A stretch of DNA of 64,000 nucleotides from contig DAHXLU010000109.1 in assembly GCA_027365835.1 (NCBI GenBank), forward strand, positions 4,221-68,220. Reading direction: 5' to 3'. Below, one piece after another: positions 26,707 to 35,088 of the stretch; position 1 is the first letter of the stretch, and each line of letters opens with the position of its first letter. The notes under the pieces were generated by a model. It saw nothing but the letters and a program-made list of their open reading frames with translations. It did no database searches and was not told where the DNA came from. The DNA comes from JAJZMA01 sp021850405 (GTDB taxonomy: Bacteria > Chloroflexota > Dormibacteria > Aeolococcales > Aeolococcaceae). The translations under genes were made by a program, and so were the position numbers.

Positions 26707-28185
26707 ATGACCATCTACGTTGTCATACTGGTGGTATCCCTGATTGCTGCTGCGCTTGCCGCTGCGGCTGAGACATCACTTACCAGTGTCAGCCGGATGC
26801 GGATACGGCTTCTTGCCGATGAGGGCAATTCCAGGGCGCGGGCTGTCTTCCGACTGCGTGCAGATCCCAACCGTTACCTTTCCACCATACTTGCGGTAAA
26901 TACAGTGGCGGTCATCGCGGCGTCTACGGCTGCTGCCCTTATTGGGGTGGAATATGCCAGGTCCATCTCCCAGGCCCTGATAACTGTTGTCCTTTCCCTG
27001 GTTGTACTCATCGCATGTGAAATTGCGCCCAAGACCTTTGCCTTGCGCTTTAGCGAAAAGCTGGCACTTGCACTGGTAGGACCAGTGACAGTGGTCACCA
27101 CTGTGCTTCGCCCTGTTATTTTTGCCCTTACCGCAATTGCTGCCGCCCTGGTGCGCCCGTTCAGCGGGGGCGGGGCCCTTCCTGGCCCATTTATGACAGA
27201 GGATGACGTGAAACTCATGATTACGGTGGGCGAAGAGCAGGGCGTGGTGGAGCAGGAAGAGCGCGAGATGATCCATGGGGTGCTGGACATGACCGATAAG
27301 TCTGTCAAGGAGATCATGGTGCCGCGGGTCGACGTGATTGGGCTTTCGGTGGACAAGCACGCCAGCGACATGATTTCGCTCATTCTCGAGCATGGACATT
27401 CACGGGTTCCGGTTTACGAGGAGAGCATAGACAACATCGTAGGTGTTGTCTATGCCAAGGATCTCCTGCAGCATGGAGTGCGGTCAGACGACGCGACACC
27501 GATCCGGGAGCTTGCCCGGGAGCCACTTTTTACTCCCGAAACAAAGAAGGTGGGAGAGCTTCTTCATGAGATGCAGGAGCGAAAGATACATCTCGCAGTA
27601 GTGGTGGATGAGTACGGTGGCACCGCAGGGATAATAACGATTGAGGACATGATCGAAGAGATTGTGGGCCCCATCCGGGATGAATACGATACGGCCGAGC
27701 CGGAGGAGATGCAGTTTCTCTCAGACCGGGAAGTGCTGCTCCAGGCACGCGTATCAATCGATGATGTCTGTGAGCTGCTGCACATGGACGTTCCGGATGT
27801 GGATGCGGACTCAATCGGTGGCCTGGTGTACGAGTTGCTGGGAGAGATCCCCAAGGCAGGAGAGGTGGTGACGCTTGGCAACGCTGAGATAGTGGTGGAA
27901 TCGATCCGGAGGCAGAGTATTCAGTCGGTGCGTGTGCGCAGTCCTGAGCCGTTCTTCCGGCCCTCCAGTGCGCCAAGCGCAGGTGGCGAGGACGTTCAGG
28001 CCCCGGCAGTGCCAGTCCTGGCGGAAGCAGTCGGTACTGACACGGCACCTTTGCCCACTTCCCCAGAGTCGCTCTCCGGGCAGCAGGCTGGCCTGGGCGC
28101 AGCGCATGGCGAGGCTGACACGAAAGATGAGGGAGCCGCAGAAGAGGAGAGCGAGCCTCCACCAGTGCAGGAGAACGGGACCTAG
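26707..28185 (+). CDS. CNNM/CorC-type membrane protein with CBS domains
   Basis: 492 residues: an N-terminal DUF21 (CNNM) domain with about four membrane spans (residues 1-155), then two CBS domains (VKEIMVPRVDVIGL... and PETKKVGELLHEMQ...VVDEYGGTAGIITIEDM), then a CorC_HlyC domain, then a Pro/Glu-rich tail of about 70 residues. The family handles Mg2+/Co2+ efflux or haemolysin-like functions. ATG 26707 lies 43 bases after prs. recO starts five bases after its stop, a neighbourhood seen in many Gram-positives. Confidence 0.92.
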   Translation: MTIYVVILVVSLIAAALAAAAETSLTSVSRMRIRLLADEGNSRARAVFRLRADPNRYLSTILAVNTVAVIAASTAAALIGVEYARSISQALITVVLSLVVLIACEIAPKTFALRFSEKLALALVGPVTVVTTVLRPVIFALTAIAAALVRPFSGGGALPGPFMTEDDVKLMITVGEEQGVVEQEEREMIHGVLDMTDKSVKEIMVPRVDVIGLSVDKHASDMISLILEHGHSRVPVYEESIDNIVGVVYAKDLLQHGVRSDDATPIRELAREPLFTPETKKVGELLHEMQERKIHLAVVVDEYGGTAGIITIEDMIEEIVGPIRDEYDTAEPEEMQFLSDREVLLQARVSIDDVCELLHMDVPDVDADSIGGLVYELLGEIPKAGEVVTLGNAEIVVESIRRQSIQSVRVRSPEPFFRPSSAPSAGGEDVQAPAVPVLAEAVGTDTAPLPTSPESLSGQQAGLGAAHGEADTKDEGAAEEESEPPPVQENGT

Positions 28186-28189
28186 CCGG

Positions 28190-28933
28190 GTGCCAACCTA
28201 TACTGAAGAGGGGATTGTGCTGCGGCGCGCAGACTGGTCAGAGTACGACCGCATTATTACTGTCCTTACCCGTGGGCGCGGAAAGGTGGCTCTGGTCGCA
28301 AGGGGTGTCAGGCGGCCGCAGAGTCGGCTGGCTTCCCATCTGGACCTGTTTACCCATGTCGACCTGGTGCTGGCATCCGGAAGAGGCACTATGGATGTCA
28401 TCACTGGTGCCAGGGCCCGCTCCCGGCTGGAGGCAAACTTTGAGCTTGAGCGTGCGACAACGGCAGCAGTATGCGCTGAGGTACTCGACGCGCTGGTGGA
28501 TCCAGGGGTCGCTGATCCTGGATTGTTCGATCTTGCCCTCCTGGCTTTCACCGATTGCGGCGCGGCCCCAGATCCGGTCAAGGGGCTGCTCTGGTTTCTC
28601 ATCCGGTTTGCGGTACGGTCCGGGTACGCTCCACTGGTGCACGAATGCGCTGCCTGTGGCGTCCTGCTTGAGGCAGATGATGGCGGCTTTTCCGGTCGGC
28701 TGGGAGGGGTCGTGTGCCCCTCCTGCGCCAGCAGCGGGCACTTTCTTTCCCTTTCCCTGCGGAGTCTGAAGGTGCTGAGAGTCATCTGTCGCGATGAACG
28801 TGAAGTGTTTGGCCGTGTGGCACTACCACGGCAGGAGCAACTCCAGTTGCTTGCGGCTGCGACTGATCTGCTCGGCTACCAGGGTGAACATCATTTTCGC
28901 TCGGTCCCAGTGCTGGAGGGACTGCTGCAGTAG
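28190..28933 (+). CDS. recO: DNA repair protein RecO
   Basis: RecO loads RecA at gaps through SSB removal. Opens with the OB-fold TEEGIVLRRADWSEYDRIITVLTRGRGKV and the basic LVARGVRRPQSRL; residues 70-240 are the helical domain with a Cys4 zinc finger (HECAACG ... CPSCASSGHF). 247 residues. GTG 28190 directly follows the CNNM gene; the open frame continues upstream within that gene but the RecO fold starts here. Confidence 0.92.
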   Translation: MPTYTEEGIVLRRADWSEYDRIITVLTRGRGKVALVARGVRRPQSRLASHLDLFTHVDLVLASGRGTMDVITGARARSRLEANFELERATTAAVCAEVLDALVDPGVADPGLFDLALLAFTDCGAAPDPVKGLLWFLIRFAVRSGYAPLVHECAACGVLLEADDGGFSGRLGGVVCPSCASSGHFLSLSLRSLKVLRVICRDEREVFGRVALPRQEQLQLLAAATDLLGYQGEHHFRSVPVLEGLLQ

Positions 28934-28989
28934 GGTGCCCTGCTTTGCCATGTCCAGTGGGCAGAGGGCATTCTGGCGGGGTTAGCCGC

Positions 28990-28995
28990 TAGACT
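28990..28995 (+). promoter_or_regulatory. -10-like box for glyS, leaderless arrangement
   Basis: TAGACT ends seven bases before the glyS ATG at 29003 and no ribosome site is visible between. Such a placement puts transcription start at or near the A of ATG. No good -35 box is seen. Confidence 0.45.
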
Positions 28996-29002
28996 AGCCA
29001 TC

Positions 29003-30463
29003 ATGTCTGAATTTGAATCTGGTGCCGCTACTCCTGCCTCTCTGGAGAATGCAAGCCCCGATGGGGGCAAAAAGGCAGAGCTGGATGGCGGTGTCTCATT
29101 TGACCTGCTTATCTCGCTCTGCAAGCGGAGGGGCTTTGTGTTCCCGGGGAGCGAGATATACGGTGGAATAAACGCACTGTATGACTTTGGTCCGCTTGGG
29201 GTCAGACTCCGCCGCAACATACGACAGTCGTGGTGGAATCGCATGGTAGAGCGCAGGGGAGATATCGAGCCGATTGAAACTGCGATCATCATGAATCGTG
29301 AGGTCTGGGTAGCAAGCGGACATGTCGGCTCATTCTCCGATCCGCTGGTGGAATGTGCTGCGTGCCACCGGAGGTGGCGTGAGGATCACCTGGAGGATGA
29401 ACGGCGGGCCAGGGGCAAAACTGGAGCCGGCTGTCCGGAGTGCGATGGGACGCTTGGGGAATCCAGGAAGTTCAATCTGATGTTTCGGACTTTCCTGGGC
29501 CCGGTCCAGGACGATCTGAATGAAGTATTTCTGCGCCCCGAGACCGCTCAGGGACAGTTTGTCAACTTTGCCAATATTCTGAACTCAACCCGCCACTCGC
29601 TCCCATTTGGCATAGCCCAGACCGGGAAATCCTTCAGGAACGAGATCTCGCCCGGCAACTTCATCTTTCGCTCCCGGGAATTTGAGCAGATGGAGATGGA
29701 ATGGTTCTGCGAACCTGGGAGCGACAGGGAGTGGTTTGAGTACTGGTGTGATGACCGGTTTGCCTGGTATGTGGATGAGCTGGGTGTACGCAGTGCGCGG
29801 CTGCGGCTGCGCCCCCACACAAGGGAAGAGTTATCCCATTACAGCGCGGGCACTTCGGATGTGGAGTACCTGTTTCCGTTTGGGTGGGGTGAGCTGGAGG
29901 GCATTGCGGACCGGACCGATTTCGATCTGGGTGCCCACCAGCAGCACAGCGGAAAGGATCTCACCTATTTCGATCCGGCGACCAACAGGAGATTTCTTCC
30001 CTATGTCATAGAGACGGCCGTGGGAGTTGACCGGACTCTCCTCGTTACGCTGATGGATGCCTACGATGAGGAAGAGGTGCGCGGTGAAAAGAGGGTGTTG
30101 CTGCGCTTTCATCCAGCAATCGCCCCCTTCCAGCTGGCGATACTTCCGCTCTCAAAAAAGCCGGAGCTGACAGGACTTTCCCTCTCCCTGGTGGAGCGAC
30201 TCCGCTCCCGCTGGTCGGTTGACTTTGACCAGACCCAGTCGATAGGGCGCAGGTATCGCAGGCAGGATGAGATAGGCACACCCCTTGCGATCACAGTCGA
30301 CTTTGAGTCCCTGCAGGATCATGCAGTTACCATTCGCAACCGCGACACGATGGCACAGGTGAGGGTTTCCATTGACAGGCTGGAGGTGGCTATCGGGGAG
30401 CAGCTGGCAGAGGCGGCACAACGGGTACTTGCGCGTGCTCGTGGGGAGTTGCCAGTTAACTGA
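29003..30463 (+). CDS. glyS: glycine--tRNA ligase (dimeric type)
   Basis: Class II aminoacyl-tRNA synthetase, the alpha2 GlyQS form. 486 residues: LISLCKRRGFVFPGSEIYGG and YDFGPLGVRLRRNI (motif 1 region), a Cys4 zinc insertion (CAACHRRW, CPECDG), NLMFRTFLGP, LRPETAQGQFVNF, motif 2 in FRNEISPGNFIFRSREFEQME, motif 3 in ETAVGVDRTLLVTL, then the anticodon-binding domain (LAILPLSKK). An extra 25-residue Ala/Gly-rich N-terminus precedes the core. A TAGACT box just upstream suggests a leaderless message. Confidence 0.96.
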   Translation: MSEFESGAATPASLENASPDGGKKAELDGGVSFDLLISLCKRRGFVFPGSEIYGGINALYDFGPLGVRLRRNIRQSWWNRMVERRGDIEPIETAIIMNREVWVASGHVGSFSDPLVECAACHRRWREDHLEDERRARGKTGAGCPECDGTLGESRKFNLMFRTFLGPVQDDLNEVFLRPETAQGQFVNFANILNSTRHSLPFGIAQTGKSFRNEISPGNFIFRSREFEQMEMEWFCEPGSDREWFEYWCDDRFAWYVDELGVRSARLRLRPHTREELSHYSAGTSDVEYLFPFGWGELEGIADRTDFDLGAHQQHSGKDLTYFDPATNRRFLPYVIETAVGVDRTLLVTLMDAYDEEEVRGEKRVLLRFHPAIAPFQLAILPLSKKPELTGLSLSLVERLRSRWSVDFDQTQSIGRRYRRQDEIGTPLAITVDFESLQDHAVTIRNRDTMAQVRVSIDRLEVAIGEQLAEAAQRVLARARGELPVN

Positions 30464-30494
30464 CCAGGCCGGGAGCGAGACGCTGACTGGTCAG
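30460..30494. terminator. inverted repeat between convergent glyS and methyltransferase genes
   Basis: Perfect 8-bp inverted repeat CTGACCAG (30460-30467) / CTGGTCAG (30487-30494) spanning both gene ends, with a 19-base loop. It could act for both strands; it has no T-run. Confidence 0.45.
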
Positions 30495-31264
30495 GCGCTA
30501 GCCAGCTGTACAGTCTTTTCCAGGGGATCTATCCCAGTCGCCAGCAGTTCGGTGCATCTGTCGTTTGCAATGTCCACAGCCCGGCTGGAAATGTCAGCCC
30601 CGATAAAGTTGCAACCCGCAAGGAGGGCTGCCACTGCCGAGGAGCCGCTTCCGACAAATGGGTCGCAAACCGTAAACCCAGGTTCGGCACTGCATTCAAT
30701 CATCCTTGAAAAAAGCGCCACCGGTTTCTGGGTGGGATAGTGTGGTCGCACAATTCGTGGGACCTCCCAGATATCGGCCATACCCCTGCTTGGGATAGAG
30801 CGTCTTCCCTTGCTGGCGAACAGAATCAGCTCATGGCGCCGGCGGAAATAATGACCCATGCCAATATGCATCTTGTCCCACACTATGACGTTCTTTACAT
30901 CAAGGGCGTTGCGCACCAGCGGCGCAAGGCTGATGAACGAGTAGCTGTCGAACATGATGTAGACATGCCGGTTGTTGCGGAGTACGCGCTGGCACTGCGT
31001 AAGGAACCGGGAGAACGATGGCGGGTTGTCGATGAACTCAGGGAACCATTTTGCCCCCTCTTCGCCTGCGTCCTTGTATTCCCCGACAATTCGCCCCCTG
31101 CCCAGTTTCAGGTAGTTGTTCATGCCAGAATAGGCGGGATCGGTGATGATCAGGTCGACTGAATCATCTGGCAGGGCGGCAAGAAAGTCCGTGCAGTCTG
31201 CCACTGCAAGCGAGAGCCTGGTCTTGCCGGCAAACCGGGCTGCGGATTCCTTCACAGGGCTCAT
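30491..31264 (-). CDS. orphan DNA methyltransferase (beta class, N6-adenine or N4-cytosine)
   Basis: 257-residue S-adenosylmethionine-dependent DNA methylase. The catalytic motif IV reads TDPAYSG (near residue 40) instead of the more common DPPY, and the SAM motif DPFVGSGSSAVAA comes late, so the order is beta-class. Other pieces: HVYIMFDSY, IVWDKMHIGMGHYFRRRHELILFASKG and HYPTQKPVALFSRMI. No specificity domain, endonuclease or partner is adjacent, so it is probably a solitary regulatory or housekeeping methylase. ATG 31264 (MSPVKESAAR) is chosen; an in-frame ATG at 31324 would add 20 charged residues. Neither has a clear ribosome site. Confidence 0.85.
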   Translation of the reverse strand: MSPVKESAARFAGKTRLSLAVADCTDFLAALPDDSVDLIITDPAYSGMNNYLKLGRGRIVGEYKDAGEEGAKWFPEFIDNPPSFSRFLTQCQRVLRNNRHVYIMFDSYSFISLAPLVRNALDVKNVIVWDKMHIGMGHYFRRRHELILFASKGRRSIPSRGMADIWEVPRIVRPHYPTQKPVALFSRMIECSAEPGFTVCDPFVGSGSSAVAALLAGCNFIGADISSRAVDIANDRCTELLATGIDPLEKTVQLASA

Positions 31265-31466
31265 CGTAGCGCGCGTGTGCGCACTGCGCCCTTTCTCTTT
31301 GCATTCTTTGGAGCCTTCTGGCATGGTTGCACGGTTGCACCCGTCCAGAGGGCGGTGGTTTGCAGTGTCATCCGCTGATCTTTCCCTGCTATCGTGCTAC
31401 AGGAAAATCTGGTGTCTTCCGGCTGGTTTTGCTGCAAGTCGACACCGGCAGAACAGGAGGTGAACG

Positions 31467-32450
31467 GTGGCCGAGGATGCCGTCGTTGTCGAGCAGTTGG
31501 GCAAGAGCTATGGCCGGGTCGAGGCGCTGCGTGGTGCCTCGCTGCGGGTGCCACGTGGCACTGTGCTGGGCCTGCTTGGCCCCAACGGGGCTGGCAAGAC
31601 CACCATGGTCCGGATTCTGGCGACCCTGCTGGTACCGAGCTCAGGGAAGGCGAGCGTGCTCGGCCTTGACGTGGTTCGCCATGCCTCCGAGTTGCGCCAC
31701 CGGATTGCGCTCGCTGGCCAGTTCGCCGCCGTCGATGAGCTGCTAACCGGGCGCGAGAACCTGGTCATGATGGGTCGGCTCTACCGGATTGGCGCGGCCG
31801 CTGCCCGTCAGCGCGCTGATGAGTTGCTTGAGCGCTTCGAGCTGACCGAAGCCGCAGGACGGAGGGTCAAGACCTACTCGGGAGGCATGCGCCGTCGCCT
31901 GGACATCGCGGCTGCATTGGTCGCCCGGCCCGAGGTCCTCTTCCTCGATGAGCCCACCACCGGCCTGGACCCTCGCAGCCGGCTCGAGCTATGGGATGTG
32001 CTTCGCGGCCTGGTGCGGGATGGCGCCACGCTACTGCTTACCACCCAGTATCTTGAGGAGGCTGACCGCCTCGCACAGAGCATCGCGGTCATCGATGGTG
32101 GCCGGGTGATCGCTGAGGGCACCGCGGACCAGCTCAAGGCGCGCGTTGGCGGCGATGTGCTCGAGTTGCGGGTCACCGAGCTGACAGAGCTTGAGCCCGC
32201 GCGGGCCGCTCTTGCCGGGCTCGGCTCCAGTGATGCCACCCTAGACCGCGAGACCCAGTCGCTCCGGTTGCCAGTGCGGGCGGGTGGGGAGGTGCTGGCT
32301 GAGGTGGTGCGTCGCCTTGACAGTGCCCGGGTAGAGGTCTCGGATCTTGCCATTCACCGTCCAACGCTGGATGACGTGTTCCTTGCACTTACTGGCCACG
32401 GCGCCGAGTCGGCGCTACCACTCGAGCGGTCGGTGGAGAGCGGGGAATGA
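31467..32450 (+). CDS. ABC transporter ATP-binding protein (DrrA-like)
   Basis: 327 residues. Walker A GPNGAGKTTMVRIL, Q-loop region, signature YSGGMRRRLDIAAAL, Walker B LFLDEPTTGLDPRSR and the H-loop-equivalent LLLTTQYLEEADRL, followed by the DrrA-type C-terminal DUF4162 region (DGGRVIAEGTADQLK...). It matches daunorubicin-resistance exporters that pump hydrophobic drugs or lipids. GTG start after AGGAGGTGAAC. Codon choice is more strongly C/G-ending (ctc, ggc, gcc, cgc) than in neighbours. The stop overlaps the permease start (ATGA). Confidence 0.93.
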   Translation: MAEDAVVVEQLGKSYGRVEALRGASLRVPRGTVLGLLGPNGAGKTTMVRILATLLVPSSGKASVLGLDVVRHASELRHRIALAGQFAAVDELLTGRENLVMMGRLYRIGAAAARQRADELLERFELTEAAGRRVKTYSGGMRRRLDIAAALVARPEVLFLDEPTTGLDPRSRLELWDVLRGLVRDGATLLLTTQYLEEADRLAQSIAVIDGGRVIAEGTADQLKARVGGDVLELRVTELTELEPARAALAGLGSSDATLDRETQSLRLPVRAGGEVLAEVVRRLDSARVEVSDLAIHRPTLDDVFLALTGHGAESALPLERSVESGE

Positions 32451-33274
32451 GCACGCTCGTACGCACGCTCCCTACCGGTCCACAATGGATCCTGCGCGAC
32501 TCGCTCCAGATGGTCCGCCGGGCGCTGAAACACACCATGCGGCAGCCCGAGATGCTGGTCTTCTCGACTATCCAGCCGGTCATGTTTGTTCTCCTGTTTC
32601 GCTACGTCTTTGGTGGTGCGATCAAGACCGGCGGTCCCTATGCCGACTATCTGATGCCAGGAATCTTCGTTCAGACAACAGTATTTGGCTCGATGCTAAC
32701 CGGTATTGGGCTGGCTAACGACCTGAACAACGGCATCATAGACCGCTTTCGCTCCATGCCCATGAGTCGGTCGGCAGTGCTGGTGGGCCGGACGGTGGCC
32801 GACACCGTGCGCAATGTCTTTATCGTTGCCCTCATGCTGCTGGTGGGGGTGCTTACTGGCTATCGCCCCCATGGCGGGGCGCTCGGCCTGATTGGCGGCT
32901 GTGCCCTCATCATCGTGTTTGGCTTCGCATTCAGCTGGGTCAGTGCTTTCCTCGGGATCGCGATCCGCAATCCCGAGGCGGTTCAGTCAGCTGGCTTTAT
33001 CTGGGTCTTTCCTCTCACGTTTGTCAGCTCTGCCTTCGTGCCAGTTGACTCTATGCCGTGGTGGCTGCACGATTTTGCCAAGGTCAACCCCTTCACTATC
33101 GCCGTTGACGCTGCCCGCCAGCTGATGGCGGGTCCCCAGGAGGCAGGTGAGTTTGCCCACTTCTCGAGTCTTGGAGGCACTGTCTCCCTTAATGTGGTCA
33201 GCTCCCTGGTCTGGGCGGCGCTGATCCTGGCAGTCTTCATTCCGCTCGCTGTCCATCGCTACCGCCGCGCCTGA
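32447..33274 (+). CDS. ABC-2 type permease (DrrB-like)
   Basis: 275 residues with six hydrophobic segments and the ABC-2 signature region (FPLTFVSSAFVPVDSMPWWLHDFAKVNPFT near residues 188-217). EMLVFSTIQPVMFVLLFRYVFGGAI is the DrrB-type opening. It overlaps the ATPase gene by four bases and surely forms the transporter with it. Same C/G-rich codon style as its partner. No self-resistance or biosynthesis genes are adjacent, so a drug or lipid substrate is inferred only from family. Confidence 0.92.
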   Translation: MSTLVRTLPTGPQWILRDSLQMVRRALKHTMRQPEMLVFSTIQPVMFVLLFRYVFGGAIKTGGPYADYLMPGIFVQTTVFGSMLTGIGLANDLNNGIIDRFRSMPMSRSAVLVGRTVADTVRNVFIVALMLLVGVLTGYRPHGGALGLIGGCALIIVFGFAFSWVSAFLGIAIRNPEAVQSAGFIWVFPLTFVSSAFVPVDSMPWWLHDFAKVNPFTIAVDAARQLMAGPQEAGEFAHFSSLGGTVSLNVVSSLVWAALILAVFIPLAVHRYRRA

Positions 33275-33647
33275 GGCACTGCGGCCGCTTTCCGCAACCG
33301 CAAGGGATGGCCCTGTGCAGGTTGGGGCCCTGTGTCCTCTCAGAAGAACCAGAACCGCCGTCTGGAAGTGGGCCTTGCCTCAACTGGGCACTGGCACCGC
33401 TTTTCTGGTGGTACATTACCGAGAACCTGCTCTACGTGTGCCCCGCAGCCTTTCCACGTCGGTCTGCCGCATTTTCTGCATGTTACTGCCCTGCACATGC
33501 TGTCCACCCTACTGCATCTGGCCGCGAAGAGGTTAGTGCAGCTGGAGCTGCACCACCGCAGGCAACACCAGCGCCATGCCATATGCGCTCACACACGGAT
33601 GGACCATTGTCTCTGCTGTGTCCGTTTGCAGGGAATAGCTTGGCAGC
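33275..33647. other. gap without a supported gene
   Basis: 373 bases between the ABC permease and the next gene. Several short frames cross it but none has a ribosome site or recognisable content. The only signal is TAGCTT at 33636-33641, six bases before the next ATG. Confidence 0.5.
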
Positions 33648-34763
33648 ATGGCAAACACTGACCAGGGCAGCTATGAAGGCAATCTCCAGGACAGCCAGTG
33701 GAGGGCAGAACTGATATCGGGCATGGTGTGGATGGAGCAGGTTCTCCCAGCCACCCAGAGCGGCTACAAGCTGCATGTCTATGGTGAGAGCCGGGCCGAT
33801 GTTGAGCGGATCCTTGCCCTGACCAGGGGACTGGCCACCAGTCTTGGGCTCGGGTTGAAGGCTGCTGGTCCAGCACTGTTTCGGGACGGCTCCAGCCCGC
33901 AGCGCAACAAGGCGGTGACTTTTTACCTTCCCCGCAGGGCAACAGTGCAACGGGATGCCGAGGCGATTGTGGACGCCCTGGCGGGGTATGGCAAGGATGG
34001 CCTGATCCCGCAGGACCAGCCGCTGGGCAATGGGGTTCACTGGCGCTTTGAGTTTGGTGCAGATCCGGGCCGCGATCTGACCACTGCGCAGGCGCAGCGG
34101 ATGTATGCTCCAGCCCGGGATGCGCTCCCCTTGTCGCGTACTGTGCGGCCACTGACTCCCCCAGTGGAGATCCGGATCCGTGATACGCAGTCCCGGTCTG
34201 TGGGCGCTGCACCACTTGCATTGCTAAAGCAGCAGGAAGAAGCGATTGCCCGTGTCGTGTGTGGTACACAGGGCATTCCCATTACTGCCCTCTACGGGGT
34301 GCGGCTTGCTATCCGGGAGAAGCTGAACGCAGCCATGGAGGCACCAGCAGCAGACGTGGCTGTCGCCCAGTTGCTGGGTTGGCTGGGGTTTTCTGCAGAC
34401 GCCCGGATCCACAGCTCGGATGGGTCACCTGCGGGGGTGAAAATTACAGGTATTACAAAGAGTAATGCCATGAATCATGTCGTCCTGACCGCTCTTTCCC
34501 CCGTAGCCTTGCCCACGATCTTTGTGGTTGTTTCTGGTTCTGGTCCAGAGAAGTGGCAGCTGAATATGGGGCAGGAGGCTGGTCTTGCAGTTTCGAAGAT
34601 GACCGCTCCAGCTACCGGTATGCCGGAGATGGCCACTCGACCTGGCGTGGTTTCCCTGGGAAAGGTCCATCGTCCACTCCTCCCGCTCCAGCCCGGACAT
34701 AGCGGTGCTGCGAGATTGAATCCGGTGCGGCACAGGGATCGGGACCGGGAGATGGGCCGCTGA
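33648..34763 (+). CDS. unknown protein, weak likeness to lanthipeptide synthetase N-terminal domain
   Basis: 371 residues. The first 145 residues (GYKLHVYGESRADVERIL, then a NKAVTFYLPRR strand, then VDALAGYGKDGLIPQDQPLG and VHWRFEFGAD) follow the pattern of the N-terminal region of class III/IV lanthipeptide synthetases (GYKxHV... FxxxYP ... GPxIxxD ... YRYG). The kinase and cyclase domains of those enzymes are absent, and so is any precursor peptide nearby. The middle contains TPPVEIRIRDTQSRSVGAAPLALL and a helical region; the end is Arg/Pro-rich. The likeness is by eye and weak. A TAGCTT box lies six bases before ATG, with no ribosome site. Confidence 0.5.
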   Translation: MANTDQGSYEGNLQDSQWRAELISGMVWMEQVLPATQSGYKLHVYGESRADVERILALTRGLATSLGLGLKAAGPALFRDGSSPQRNKAVTFYLPRRATVQRDAEAIVDALAGYGKDGLIPQDQPLGNGVHWRFEFGADPGRDLTTAQAQRMYAPARDALPLSRTVRPLTPPVEIRIRDTQSRSVGAAPLALLKQQEEAIARVVCGTQGIPITALYGVRLAIREKLNAAMEAPAADVAVAQLLGWLGFSADARIHSSDGSPAGVKITGITKSNAMNHVVLTALSPVALPTIFVVVSGSGPEKWQLNMGQEAGLAVSKMTAPATGMPEMATRPGVVSLGKVHRPLLPLQPGHSGAARLNPVRHRDRDREMGR

Positions 34764-35088
34764 CGAGGCAGATGGGCAGATATTCGGCCGCGGCCGGCTG
34801 GGAGATGGTCTCTTTGCAACATGCATGGCCGGGAGGGGCTGGGCCGTTCCGGAAAATGGTGGCAGGCAGGGATTGACTCCCAGTGCACAGAGGAGGCAGC
34901 GGATAGCTGATTCAGGTGTATGACACCACCTACAGAGCCCGCCATCCTTCCCTGCGGGGGCGGCTGGGCTCCGGGTCATGAAACCCCGACCCGGAAGCGA
35001 GGGTTAATGCACCAAAGTCAGCCGTAAACGGTGTTTGCCGTACACCAAAGTCGTCCCAAAATGGTGGATGCAATGCTAACCTTAGGGC
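34764..35088. other. gap with a repeat-containing promoter region at its end
   Basis: 325 bases. The first 240 show nothing I can support. The last 80 hold the direct repeats and -10-like box described for the AAA ATPase. Confidence 0.5.
35010..35082 (+). promoter_or_regulatory. operator-like direct repeats and -10 box before the AAA ATPase
   Basis: CACCAAAGTC occurs at 35010-35019 and again at 35043-35052, 33 bases (three helical turns) apart. Partly inverted GGTGT (35030-35034) and TGGTG (35063-35067) elements follow each copy, so each forms a CACC...GGTG dyad. TAACCT at 35077-35082 ends six bases before the ATG at 35089. This looks like a bound-repressor site over a leaderless promoter. 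Confidence 0.45.

Noticed and set aside
27530..28162. Long minus-strand frame across the CNNM gene tail
   Set aside because: Lies opposite a Pro/Glu-rich coding tail; its composition is that of a shadow frame.
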